Shown here piece by piece: positions 44,026-52,902 of a DNA stretch of 64,000 bases (within the stretch, counting starts at the first letter, position 1; every line of letters begins with the position of its first letter). The position numbers and the translations under genes were made by a program. Source of the stretch: Rufibacter hautae (lineage in GTDB: Bacteria > Bacteroidota > Bacteroidia > Cytophagales > Hymenobacteraceae). Below the pieces are notes generated by a model. That model was not told where the DNA came from, searched no databases, and saw only the letters and a list, made by a program, of their open reading frames with translations. The stretch lies in the NCBI RefSeq assembly GCF_008271695.1, contig NZ_VKKY01000001.1, positions 1,234,589 to 1,298,588 of the forward strand, given 5' to 3'.

Positions 44026-45354
44026 TTACGCGGGCAGTAAAATATCAAACTCGGCGTACTCTCCTTCTTTTGTATGGGCCTTCATGGAGCCGCCGTGCCC
44101 TTTGGTGACAATGTCATAACTCATGGAAAGGCCCAGGCCCGTACCCTCGCCGGTGGGCTTGGTGGTAAAGAAAGGCTGGTAGATTTTAGCCAGCACTTCT
44201 TCCGGTATGCCCATGCCATTGTCTTTCACTTTTATTTCTATGCCGCTCTCTGTTTTCTTTGTAGCCACATAAAGAATGGGCTTAAATGCGGTGCCCAATA
44301 CTCTTTTTTTCTCAACCACTGAGTAGAAGGCGTTGTTGAACAAATTGAGCAGCACGCGGCCCATTTCCTGCGGCAACATTTCCACTTTCCCCACTGCCTC
44401 GTCAAAATCGGTTTCCATGGTGGCATTGAAGCTTTTATCTTTGGCACGCAACCCATGGTAGCTGAGCCGCAGGTATTCATCTACCAAGGCGTTCAGGTTG
44501 ACAAACTCCTTCTCTCCGCTGGGCTGCCGGGCGTGTTGCAGCATGTTTTTCACAATGCTGTCTGCCCGCCGGCCATGATGCACGATCTTGCCCATGTTCT
44601 GGTGGATATCCTCTGCTAAGATAAGGGCTTCCGCAGTATTGCCTCCTATTATTTCTTCTTTTAATTCAATCAACAACTCAGCATTGACTTCAGAGAAGTT
44701 GTTCACGAAGTTGAGCGGGTTCTGGATCTCATGGGCTATGCCGGCGGTGAGTTCGCCCAAGGAGGCTAATTTTTCTGCCTGGATGAGTTGAGTTTGGGTG
44801 TTTTTCAGTTTTTCCAGCGAAGTCCGTAACTCTTCGGTTCGTCGGGCCACCTTTTCCTCCAGTTCCTGGTTTCTGGCTTTCAAAACATCAATGGGCCAGG
44901 ACTCCCCTTCTGCCTGCTCAGAAGAAGGGAAAGACAAATGGACATGAATCGCCTTCCAACTTTGGCCTTTACGTTGATAAGCCGCCGATAGCCGCGTGTT
45001 CATGTGCACCCGTTCCTCTGCCAAAGCAAAGCTCAAATCTATGACCCCGTCCAGCAACGCCACCTCCCCAACGATTCTGATGTTCAGGTTTTCATAATGA
45101 TACGCCAAACCTAGGGGTAACTGCGCCTTGGAGCGGGCGATCAGCCGTACATACTCCTCAACTGAGGAAAGGACCTCGTCTTTCCCAGTGCCGCAAGCCG
45201 TCAAATCTTCCGCCCCACATCTCCGGATCACTCCTTCAAAATCATCCGGTGCCAGCAAGGTGGCTTCCATCAAAGCCAGATGGACCTGTAGCAAATCAGC
45301 CTCCAGCACTGGATCTGAGGGATGATGTAGCAAGGTGATCTTTGTGTTCTCCAT
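44026..45354 (-). CDS. Cytoplasmic histidine kinase with NTF2/SnoaL-like N-terminal domain
   Basis: 442 residues, no membrane helix. Residues 15-145 look like a SnoaL/NTF2-type ligand pocket (ALMEATLLAPDDFE to YQRKGQSWKAIHVHLSFP). A coiled coil (160-195, ARNQELEEKVARRTEELRT) follows, then DHp with His208 (GIAHEIQNPLNFVNNF) and a HATPase with NNAFYSV (N box), DNGMGIP (G1), FFTTKPTGEGTGLGLSMSYDIV (F/G2). The kinase half is very similar to that of the 1170-residue kinase at 45576. Partner regulators follow. What the pocket binds is unknown. Confidence 0.9.
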   Translation of the reverse strand: MENTKITLLHHPSDPVLEADLLQVHLALMEATLLAPDDFEGVIRRCGAEDLTACGTGKDEVLSSVEEYVRLIARSKAQLPLGLAYHYENLNIRIVGEVALLDGVIDLSFALAEERVHMNTRLSAAYQRKGQSWKAIHVHLSFPSSEQAEGESWPIDVLKARNQELEEKVARRTEELRTSLEKLKNTQTQLIQAEKLASLGELTAGIAHEIQNPLNFVNNFSEVNAELLIELKEEIIGGNTAEALILAEDIHQNMGKIVHHGRRADSIVKNMLQHARQPSGEKEFVNLNALVDEYLRLSYHGLRAKDKSFNATMETDFDEAVGKVEMLPQEMGRVLLNLFNNAFYSVVEKKRVLGTAFKPILYVATKKTESGIEIKVKDNGMGIPEEVLAKIYQPFFTTKPTGEGTGLGLSMSYDIVTKGHGGSMKAHTKEGEYAEFDILLPA

Positions 45355-45394
45355 AGGTGACTTTTAGGGCTTCGCAAATCTTAAATTTTGAGGA

Positions 45395-45435
45395 CCTGTT
45401 TTGAAGCCGTATTCCGGAAATCTGGCCTAAAACAG
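45395..45435. repeat. Intergenic palindrome family, copy 19
   Basis: CTGTTTTGAAGCCG, TATTCCGGAAATC, TGGCCTAAAACAGC. Outer arms GCTGTTTTRGGC-like pair over 11 bp. Between the two kinase genes. Confidence 0.7.
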
Positions 45436-45469
45436 CAAGTACTTGTGTAAGGGATTCTGCCTGTGTAAG

Positions 45470-45518
45470 CCTTGGTGTTTTGAGGCTGTTTAGCCGAAAT
45501 CTGCCTTAAAACACCAAG
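45470..45518. repeat. Intergenic palindrome family, copy 20 (extended stem)
   Basis: CTTGGTGTTTTGAGGCTG at the left and CTTAAAACACCAAG at the right; the flanks CTTGGTGTTTT / AAAACACCAAG add a perfect 11-bp outer stem. It can act as terminator of the 1170-residue kinase gene. Confidence 0.8.
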
Positions 45519-45575
45519 AATTGATTACACGCAACTAGCCATTTTGATTTTGCCGAGTTGACTCTTAAAGGCTTT

Positions 45576-48500
45576 TCAGACAAGCGCATGCGTCCTTTGG
45601 GCAACCTCCACTTTTTGGAATGGAAGCGTTACGGAGAAGGTAGTGTACGCCCCTTCCTGGCTGTCTATTTTCAGCCCGCCCCCGTGCCCTTTGACAATGA
45701 TATCATAGCTAAGCGACAAGCCCAGGCCTGTTCCCTCGCCGGTAGGTTTGGTGGTAAAGAAGGGCTGCAGGATTTTGTTCTGGATGCCCACCGGAATACC
45801 TATTCCGTTGTCACGTATTTCAATCAGCACGCCGTGCTCTGTTATTTTCGTTTTAACGCTCACCTGCGGATGAAACCCCGGGCCTTCTGCTTTCTTCTTT
45901 TGCTGTACAGCATAGAAAGCGTTGTTGAACAGATTAAGAAATACCCTCCCCAGGTCTTGGGCCACTACCTCTATCTTAGGAAGAGTACCATCCAAATCGG
46001 TGACCAACTCAGCATTGAAGCTTTTATCCCTTGCTCGCAGCCCATGGTAGCTGAGGCGCAGGTATTCGTCTACCAATGAATTCAGGTCTGTGGGAGCTTT
46101 CTGCCCGCTATGGTTCTGCGAGTGCTGGAGCATGCCTTTCACAATGCTGTCGGCACGTTTGCCGTGGTGGCTTATTTTCTGCAGGTTTTCCTTCACGCCA
46201 GAAGCAATGATCAGGGCCTCCTCGGTTTCGCCGCGCTGCAGTTCTTCCTGCATTTCCTCTAGTAGCTCCACACTTACCTCAGAGAAGTTGTTCACGAAGT
46301 TGAGCGGGTTCTGGATCTCATGCGCGATGCCGGCGGTGAGTTCACCCAGCGAGGCCATTTTCTCTGATTGAATAAGTTGATTTTGGGTGACTTTCAGTTC
46401 TTCCAGGGAGGTTTGCAACTGCGCCGTTCTGTGCGACACTTTCTCCTCCAGCACCTTGTTCTCTTTAAGCAGAGCTTTGGACCGGACTCTGATGAATCCC
46501 CACACCAAAGCTGCAAAGAGCAAGACGTATAAGACGTACGCCCACCAGGTCTGCCACCACGGCGATCGAATGACCACCGTAACCGAGGCTGCTTCCTCAT
46601 TCCAGACCCCGTCACTGCTGGCCGCTTTCACGGAAAAGGTATAGGTGCCGGGCGAGAGGTTGGTGTAGGTGACGGAGCGCTGGTCCCCGCCGTCCAGCCA
46701 GTGTTGGTCATATCCCTCCAATTTGTATTGGTAGCGGTTGAGGGCTGGGTTGGTGTAATGGATACCGGTAAACTGAAACGTGACCCGGTTCTCATTGTGC
46801 TTCAACTCCAACTTCTCTGCACCCGGCCACAAAACACTAGTTTCCTCCTTGCTGTCTTGCCCGCTTTTTAGGTAGCTTATTTTCTCCAGCAGTACCTGGG
46901 GCAAGGTAGCATTGGAGACTAGCTTATCTGGGTTAAAACGCAGGATGCCATTACGCGTACCCACCAGCCAATCTCCGTTGGTGGCGGTAGCATTACCCCA
47001 TGTTGACAAATCTGCTGAGGGTAGCCTGTTGCGGGAAGAAAGGGTGGTAACGGAAAAATCTGTCGGGTTGAAGATGGAGTACCCCCTGCCGCCTCCCAGC
47101 CAAAGCTTCCCAGCAGCGTCTTCCCTGATGATATAGATTTGATCATACAGCAATCCTTCCTTCTCCGTAAACTTTCTCAGAACCCCCTTCTCTCTGTCCA
47201 CCAGAAACAGACCTCTAACATACGTTCCGGCCCAGAGCCTTCCGGCCCGGTCTTCATGGATAGAAGTGACGGATTGAAGCCCTTTTTCATGATTATGGAA
47301 GGAGGTGAACTTCCCTGTTTTCTGATCCAGCTTGTTCAAGCCTCCTTGATTGGTCCCCACCCATAACGTTCCGCTCCGGTCTTCCAGCAATGAACCAACT
47401 TGGTCATCGTCCAACTCCCCTTTTTCAGGGATAGTAGTACCTGAATTGATAATAAAGGGGAAGCGCTCAAACTTACCTGTTCTCTGGTCAAACCGGCATA
47501 AACCTCCGCCAAAGGTACCAACCCATAATCTTCCACTTCTATCTTCCAGTACACTCCTAACCTGATTATGACTCAAAGAGGAAGAATCACCTTTTATGTT
47601 CTGATAGTTGATGACCTGCTTTGACATAGGGTTATACCGGAACAAACCGTGTTGGGCGCTGCCTATCCAGGCGATGCCAGCCTTGTCTACAAAAATTGAG
47701 TAAGTTATGACCGGCGAACCGTCTTGCCCGGGAAGCGGTACAGCCGTAAACTTCTTAAGATTCTTATCGCTTTCATAAAGCCCCAGCGGGGTAGAGACCA
47801 GATAGTTCCCCGTCTTCAGGAGGGCAATGCTGTAGGCTGTCCCACCCGGGTATCCCGTTTTGTCCCCGGTATGGTGAATGAACTCAAATTGGGACTGCAC
47901 TTCGTTCAACCTGTACACCCCGAAGTTTCTGATTGCCACCCATACTCCTCCGTTCCGGTCTATCAAGGAACTCCATAGAACATTGAATGGTAACCCATCG
48001 GGTAAAGCAAGGTCAGCCGTGTAACGGCTCAATTTGGCCCTAGTCGAGGGCAGGTGCAGCAACCCTTTGCCAGACAACACCCATAAGGCCCCGTCACGCC
48101 CTTCCTTTATATTAAAGCAGCTGTCTGCCGTCAGCTCTAGGTTTTTATCGTTAACGGCGTAGGAGGCGAAGGTATTGGTAGCCGTGTCAAACCGGGCAAT
48201 TCCTTTGGTGGTGCCTACCCAAAGCTTTTTGCTTCTGTCCTCAAAAATGGTTTGCACACTTCCATACCCCTTAGATAAGCTCTGGTTTTTATAGAAGGTG
48301 GCCTTGTTATTTGCTGTGTTGAACCGGACTAGGGCATTGCCGGCCTTAGTCTTCTGCGCTAGCCACAGCACCCCAGGTTGGGAGGGTGCCTCATAAATGG
48401 TTATTATTCCATTCTTTCTAGCTGTATCCTGGCTGACCAGGCACCCCGTGAACCTCTCCTGCTTTGCATTGAATCTATAGAGCCCGTTGTCTGTCGCCAA

Positions 48501-49088
48501 CCAGACCTGACCTTTTGAATCCCGAAAGAGGTCGTTATAGGTACCGGTAGGGAGATTGAACTTCCCTTGGGAAAGCGAGTCATAGGTGGTAAAACCACCC
48601 GTCTTAAGTTTGATGCGGTCAATGTGCCACTTTCTATCTCCATCTACATTCAAAGTCCAGAGAATACCTTTTACATCTGTAAGAATATTATGTGTAATTT
48701 CATTTACCAGTGGCTTTCCTTCTTTGGAGAGATGGGGAAAATGGGTAAAGTTGTCAGTGGCACGGTTGTATCTGTATAAACCATTTGTTATCGTTCCAAC
48801 CCAAATGATCCCCGCGCTGTCTTCTCTGATAGCTCTGATAGCCCTGTAGTTCTGTTCCTTTTTATCAGCGGTCTCTAGGTTGTACACCTTCACCTTATAG
48901 CCATCATAGCGTACCAACCCATTCTGGGTGCCAAACCACAGATACCCGTGTTTGTCTTGCAAAGAGCAAACGGCCCAATTTTCCGGCATCCCGTTTTCTA
49001 CCGATAACCTGGTAAAATTGGGCTCTCTAAGTTGGCCTGCGGAGGCAAAGGCAGTAAGACAGAAAAAAAGGAGTAAAAGGTTTTTCAT
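45576..49088 (-). CDS. Two-component sensor: Reg_prop propeller, Y_Y_Y domain, membrane helix, histidine kinase
   Basis: 1170 residues. Signal peptide, then two periplasmic propellers made of Reg_prop repeats (LWFGTQNGLVRYDG, IWVGTITNGLYRYN, LWVGTFGGGLCRFD, LWVGTNQGGLNKLD, LWAGTYVRGLFLVD). A Y_Y_Y domain (about 765-840; YKLEGYDQHWLDGG) precedes one membrane helix (WWAYVLYVLLFAALVWGFI). A coiled coil leads to DHp His923 and a HATPase. Unlike the classical hybrid sensors with the same ectodomain it has no REC or AraC domain, so it must signal to separate regulators, most simply those at 42577-43990. Its ligand is probably extracellular, perhaps a glycan. Confidence 0.92.
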   Translation of the reverse strand: MKNLLLLFFCLTAFASAGQLREPNFTRLSVENGMPENWAVCSLQDKHGYLWFGTQNGLVRYDGYKVKVYNLETADKKEQNYRAIRAIREDSAGIIWVGTITNGLYRYNRATDNFTHFPHLSKEGKPLVNEITHNILTDVKGILWTLNVDGDRKWHIDRIKLKTGGFTTYDSLSQGKFNLPTGTYNDLFRDSKGQVWLATDNGLYRFNAKQERFTGCLVSQDTARKNGIITIYEAPSQPGVLWLAQKTKAGNALVRFNTANNKATFYKNQSLSKGYGSVQTIFEDRSKKLWVGTTKGIARFDTATNTFASYAVNDKNLELTADSCFNIKEGRDGALWVLSGKGLLHLPSTRAKLSRYTADLALPDGLPFNVLWSSLIDRNGGVWVAIRNFGVYRLNEVQSQFEFIHHTGDKTGYPGGTAYSIALLKTGNYLVSTPLGLYESDKNLKKFTAVPLPGQDGSPVITYSIFVDKAGIAWIGSAQHGLFRYNPMSKQVINYQNIKGDSSSLSHNQVRSVLEDRSGRLWVGTFGGGLCRFDQRTGKFERFPFIINSGTTIPEKGELDDDQVGSLLEDRSGTLWVGTNQGGLNKLDQKTGKFTSFHNHEKGLQSVTSIHEDRAGRLWAGTYVRGLFLVDREKGVLRKFTEKEGLLYDQIYIIREDAAGKLWLGGGRGYSIFNPTDFSVTTLSSRNRLPSADLSTWGNATATNGDWLVGTRNGILRFNPDKLVSNATLPQVLLEKISYLKSGQDSKEETSVLWPGAEKLELKHNENRVTFQFTGIHYTNPALNRYQYKLEGYDQHWLDGGDQRSVTYTNLSPGTYTFSVKAASSDGVWNEEAASVTVVIRSPWWQTWWAYVLYVLLFAALVWGFIRVRSKALLKENKVLEEKVSHRTAQLQTSLEELKVTQNQLIQSEKMASLGELTAGIAHEIQNPLNFVNNFSEVSVELLEEMQEELQRGETEEALIIASGVKENLQKISHHGKRADSIVKGMLQHSQNHSGQKAPTDLNSLVDEYLRLSYHGLRARDKSFNAELVTDLDGTLPKIEVVAQDLGRVFLNLFNNAFYAVQQKKKAEGPGFHPQVSVKTKITEHGVLIEIRDNGIGIPVGIQNKILQPFFTTKPTGEGTGLGLSLSYDIIVKGHGGGLKIDSQEGAYTTFSVTLPFQKVEVAQRTHALV

Positions 49089-50226
49089 ATCATGCGTTTA
49101 GAAGGCACTTAGCTAATTTTCAATTCTGGCAACGATGCGCGATACCTTACTCCCACTCAATTCCTTGATTTGGATCCGCTGAATGCTAGTAAAGAAATGC
49201 TGTACAAGTATCTCTTCAATTGCACCGGCAAGGTTTCCGTTTTGGAAAGCACCTTTATAAGCAAAGCTTGAGCGAAATGGCAATACCTATCTGAGACTTG
49301 AGTCTCGCAATTCATAAGGAGGGGGAAGCAATAAGAAGCTTTTAAACCTGGATTCCTTGTATTCCATGTTCAAGACATAAAACAAGCAGTAAAGGCAATC
49401 TATGAAATGGGGAAGCTACTAATAAGGGTTTGCTGCTATTGCTTCTCTCTTTTTAAAGAGTTTAGCTAGCTTGCTTTAAAGATGTTATCCTTTTCTTTTC
49501 TATCTCACTAACAGCCATTCGGTTGCAAGACAAAATTTGAGAAACACTAAAGAAATGGACTAGGTAACTAGAGCCTTTCCCTGCTAAGCAAATTCTTCTT
49601 TCTATAAAGGAAAGATAATGATATCTATATGATTATTACAGTTTTAAATTGACTAATTCATAAAAAGTCTGCAAAAGCAAGTGACACCTGCCACCTAATT
49701 TGCCAAAAGAGTACTCCACCATGCTCCCCTTTCTTTGCATGGCTTCTCATGTAACTCCATTTACAAACAAATTCCCCTACTTACCAGGATGACAAGTAGA
49801 GGAAGGGCATGGAGAGTACCTGATTATCTTTTCAAGAATTTGGAATGTCTGGATTTGACTAGAAGCTACAAGTTGATGTTGAAAGGGCACTTCGAAGGTC
49901 CATTGATCTGGGGAAGTAAGAACTGGTCCAGACCACCAGATTGCTGGCGAAGTCTACATCAGCGGAGGCAGTCACCCAATAAACTCTGTGGCTTTGAATT
50001 TTTACTTGTAGGCATTGCCCAAGATAACGGCTCCCAACAAAACCGCCACGACGATATTCAGTGAGCGTAAATATTTTGTATTGGGCTAAAATGTGGGGCA
50101 AGGGATGCTGAACCGAATCCGTGCTGCCTTTGGGAATAAAGACTTTTCGTTACTTTTATCTCTGGAAGCGGTTCCTCCGTAAATACAGATTCAGGGAATA
50201 CCGCTCGTCCTTTCCTTTCACCTTAA
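49089..50226. other. Intergenic gap of 1.1 kb, no gene seen
   Basis: A-T rich up to about 49700. Short frames on both strands at 49735-50101 have no homology I recognise, no signal and no start-site support. GAGACTTGAGTCTC at 49293-49306 is a small perfect hairpin. The rocD promoter is at the right end. Confidence 0.45.
50129..50158 (+). promoter_or_regulatory. rocD promoter
   Basis: TTTG at 50129-50132, 18-nt spacer, TACTTTTA at 50151-50158. Leader about 65 nt. Confidence 0.5.
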
Positions 50227-51480
50227 ATGCACTACCACATGAATACTTCCGCTGTTACCTCCAGCCAAGAGGCTATTGCCTTAGAAGACAAATACGGAGC
50301 CCACAATTACCACCCCTTACCGGTGGTACTCAACCGCGGCGAAGGCGTGTTTCTCTGGGACGTGGAAGGCAACCGGTACTATGATTTTCTATCGGCGTAC
50401 AGCGCTGTGAACCAGGGCCACTGCCACCCGCGCATCATTGGGGCGCTTACCGAGCAAGCCCAGCAACTCACGCTTACTTCGCGCGCCTTTTACAATGACA
50501 AACTGGGCCCTACGGAGAAATACCTGGCAGAGCTGTTCGGCTATGACAAAGCGTTGATGATGAACTCCGGGGCCGAGGCCGTGGAGACTGCGTTGAAATT
50601 GGCCCGCAAATGGGGCTACAAAGAAAAAGGCATTCCGCCGCACGAGGCCGAGATCTTGGTGGTGGAGCACAACTTCCACGGGCGCACCACCGGTATCATC
50701 TCCTTCTCCACCGATCCCAGCAGCACCGTGGGCTTCGGGCCGTACATGCCAGGCTACAAAGTACTGCCGTACGACAACCTGGAGGCTCTGGAGCAAGCCT
50801 TGAAAGAAAACGCCCACATCTGCGCCTTCATGGTAGAGCCCATCCAGGGCGAAGCTGGCGTAGTGGTTCCATCAGACGGGTACCTGAGCGGCGCCAAAGC
50901 CCTGTGTGAGAAATACAACGTGCTCCTGATCATTGACGAAATCCAGACGGGTGTTGGCCGCACGGGCAAACTGCTGGCCTCTCACTATGATGGCGTGAAA
51001 CCCGATATCCTGATTCTGGGCAAAGCCCTCTCGGGTGGCGTGCTTCCGGTTTCCGCGGCCCTCGCCAATGATCGTATTATGCTTTGCATCCAACCAGGGG
51101 AGCACGGTTCTACCTTCGGGGGCAATCCGCTGGCCTGCGCCGTGGCCGTTGCCGCGCTGGATGTGATCCAAGACGAGAACCTCACGGAGAACGCCATGCG
51201 CCTGGGCGAGGTTTTCCGTGCGCGGATGAACGAACTCAAAGCCCGTCATCCTGAGTTGGTGAGCCTGGTGCGTGGCCGTGGTTTGCTCAACGCCGTCATC
51301 ATCCAGCCTACTCCGGATGGCCGTACCGCCTGGGATGTCTGCGTGAAACTGATGGAGAACGGCCTGCTGGCCAAACCTACCCACGGCGACATCATCCGCT
51401 TCGCGCCGCCTTTGGTCATCACCGAAGAGCAATTGAACGCCTGCTGCGACATCATTGAGAAGACATTGGCGGAGTTTTAA
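50227..51480 (+). CDS. rocD: Ornithine aminotransferase
   Basis: PLP enzyme that moves the delta-amino group of ornithine to 2-oxoglutarate, giving glutamate semialdehyde; arginine/ornithine breakdown or proline supply. 417 residues (413 from the ATG at 50239). Motifs: [35 protein letters not shown] (phosphate loop), [27 protein letters not shown] (Asp237) and [15 protein letters not shown] (Lys266 for PLP). [25 protein letters not shown] is typical of ornithine rather than acetylornithine aminotransferases. Confidence 0.94.
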   Translation: MHYHMNTSAVTSSQEAIALEDKYGAHNYHPLPVVLNRGEGVFLWDVEGNRYYDFLSAYSAVNQGHCHPRIIGALTEQAQQLTLTSRAFYNDKLGPTEKYLAELFGYDKALMMNSGAEAVETALKLARKWGYKEKGIPPHEAEILVVEHNFHGRTTGIISFSTDPSSTVGFGPYMPGYKVLPYDNLEALEQALKENAHICAFMVEPIQGEAGVVVPSDGYLSGAKALCEKYNVLLIIDEIQTGVGRTGKLLASHYDGVKPDILILGKALSGGVLPVSAALANDRIMLCIQPGEHGSTFGGNPLACAVAVAALDVIQDENLTENAMRLGEVFRARMNELKARHPELVSLVRGRGLLNAVIIQPTPDGRTAWDVCVKLMENGLLAKPTHGDIIRFAPPLVITEEQLNACCDIIEKTLAEF

Positions 51481-51501
51481 ACGAACTTACTTCCATTCAA
51501 C

Positions 51502-51534
51502 AAGGCTGCCTGAACTTCATGTTTAGGCAGCCTT
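51502..51534. terminator. Rho-independent terminator
   Basis: AAGGCTGCCTGAAC / GTTTAGGCAGCCTT (one mismatch) followed by TTGTTTTAT on the plus strand. Confidence 0.85.
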
Positions 51535-51575
51535 TTGTTTTATGTCTGTTTTCAGGAAATCAAGCCCAAAAACAC
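51535..51575. repeat. Intergenic palindrome family, copy 21
   Basis: TGTTTTATGTCTG, TTTTCAGGAAATC, AAGCCCAAAAACAC. It follows the rocD terminator without a gap. Confidence 0.7.
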
Positions 51576-51624
51576 TGCCGGTGGCAAGATTCGGGAAAAC
51601 ATAGCATCTGAGCGTCAGGGGCCG

Positions 51625-51632
51625 TACCTTTG
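51625..51632 (+). promoter_or_regulatory. -7 box of hemB
   Basis: TACCTTTG, full match; the predicted leader to the ATG at 51758 is about 122 nt. No clear -33 element. Confidence 0.4.
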
Positions 51633-51757
51633 CGCCGCGCCGGAGAAGGCAGGCAGAAAATATCCATTCTGTCTACACTTTTCGCCGGGCGCTTTTGTTG
51701 TATCAGCAGCAGGCCCGTTCCAAAGCCGGAACCGCTTGCTTAACCCTAACCGCTGCT

Positions 51758-52738
51758 ATGAACCATTTAACCCGCCGGCCCCGCCGGAACCGTAAATCAG
51801 ATGTCATCCGTAATCTGGTACAGGAAAACCACCTCACCCTACACGATTTAATCTTCCCCATATTTGTCACCGAAGGCCAGAATGTGCAGCAAGCCATTCC
51901 TTCCATGCCTGGTATCTCGCGCTTTAGCTTAGACCGCCTGGTAGACGAAGTAGGCCAATGCGTGGAGCTGGGCATCAAGGCCTTCGCGCCGTTTCCTAAT
52001 ATCTCTGAGGAAAAGAAAGACCGTTTTGCGCAGGAAAGCAAGAACCCCGAAGGCCTTTTCCTGAAGACCATTTCTGAACTGAAGCGTCAATTCCCCGGCA
52101 TTGTGCTGGCGACCGATGTGGCCATGGACCCTTACAGCACCGATGGCCACGACGGCATTGTGGACAACGGCGAGATCATCAACGATGCGTCTTTGGAAGT
52201 GCTGGGCCAGATGGCTTTGGCCCAGGCGCAGGCCGGTGCCGATATTGTCGCTCCTTCTGACATGATGGACGGCCGCGTAGCGCACATCCGTCAGTTACTA
52301 GACAAGCACGCCTTTTACAACGTGGCCATTATGAGCTACACCGCCAAATACGCCAGCGGCTTCTACGGCCCGTTCCGCGATGCCCTGGAGTCTGCCCCTA
52401 AGCACGGCGACAAGAAAACCTACCAGATGAACCCTGCCAACAGCCGCGAAGCCCTCATTGAAGCCGAACTGGACACGCTGGAAGGTGCCGATTACCTCAT
52501 GGTGAAGCCCGCCCTCTCCTACTTGGACGTGATTAAATCGCTCCGTGACAACTCCAACCTGCCTATTGCTGCCTACAATGTGAGTGGCGAGTACGCTATG
52601 GTGAAAGCAGCCGCTCAGAATGGCTGGCTGGATGGCGAGAAGATCATGCTGGAGACCCTTTTGAGCATGAAACGCGCCGGCGCTGACATCATCCTTACCT
52701 ACTTCGCGAAGGAGTTTGCCCAGTACGTGAAGCGCTAG
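51758..52738 (+). CDS. hemB: Porphobilinogen synthase (delta-aminolevulinic acid dehydratase)
   Basis: Condenses two 5-aminolevulinates into porphobilinogen for heme. 326 residues from ATG 51758 (MNHLTRRPRRNRKS); the longer frame from 51695 is unlikely. The two Schiff-base lysines are Lys197 (SYTAKYASGFYGPFR) and Lys250 (LMVKPALSYLD). The metal site reads DVAMDPYSTDGHDG, with Asp where zinc enzymes have Cys, so it is the magnesium-dependent type. hemJ lies 5.4 kb downstream, not in the same operon. Confidence 0.96.
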   Translation: MNHLTRRPRRNRKSDVIRNLVQENHLTLHDLIFPIFVTEGQNVQQAIPSMPGISRFSLDRLVDEVGQCVELGIKAFAPFPNISEEKKDRFAQESKNPEGLFLKTISELKRQFPGIVLATDVAMDPYSTDGHDGIVDNGEIINDASLEVLGQMALAQAQAGADIVAPSDMMDGRVAHIRQLLDKHAFYNVAIMSYTAKYASGFYGPFRDALESAPKHGDKKTYQMNPANSREALIEAELDTLEGADYLMVKPALSYLDVIKSLRDNSNLPIAAYNVSGEYAMVKAAAQNGWLDGEKIMLETLLSMKRAGADIILTYFAKEFAQYVKR

Positions 52739-52739
52739 G

Positions 52740-52780
52740 CTATTTCTGACCTGTTTTACTTAAAACAGCCTTAAAGTAGA
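52740..52780. repeat. Intergenic palindrome family, copy 22
   Basis: CTATTTCTGACCTG, TTTTACTTAAAAC, AGCCTTAAAG. It starts 2 bp after the hemB stop and runs into the next terminator stem. Confidence 0.65.
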
Positions 52781-52812
52781 AAGGGAGCCCAGCGAGGCTC
52801 CCTTTCTACTTT
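52773..52812. terminator. Rho-independent terminator of hemB
   Basis: 17-bp perfect stem: arms 52773-52789 and 52796-52812 (AAAGTAGAAAGGGAGCC). Its left foot overlaps palindrome copy 22. Confidence 0.85.
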
Positions 52813-52838
52813 GATAACTGGATGAGAAATAGACCTCT

Positions 52839-52886
52839 AAAACAGAAGGAGCTGCCCAAGGTATCTTGGGCAGCTCCTTCTGTTTT
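52839..52886. terminator. Rho-independent terminator of the propeller protein
   Basis: 22-bp perfect stem: arms 52839-52860 and 52865-52886 (core AGAAGGAGCTGCCCAAG), loop GTAT. Serves the minus-strand gene ending at 52903. Confidence 0.88.
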
Positions 52887-52902
52887 TCAGCTAGCGGGCA
52901 TT

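Noticed and set aside
49735..50101. Overlapping 109- and 80-codon frames on opposite strands
   Set aside because: Neither has family features; both lie in a non-coding gap. Could be a decayed gene but nothing supports which one.
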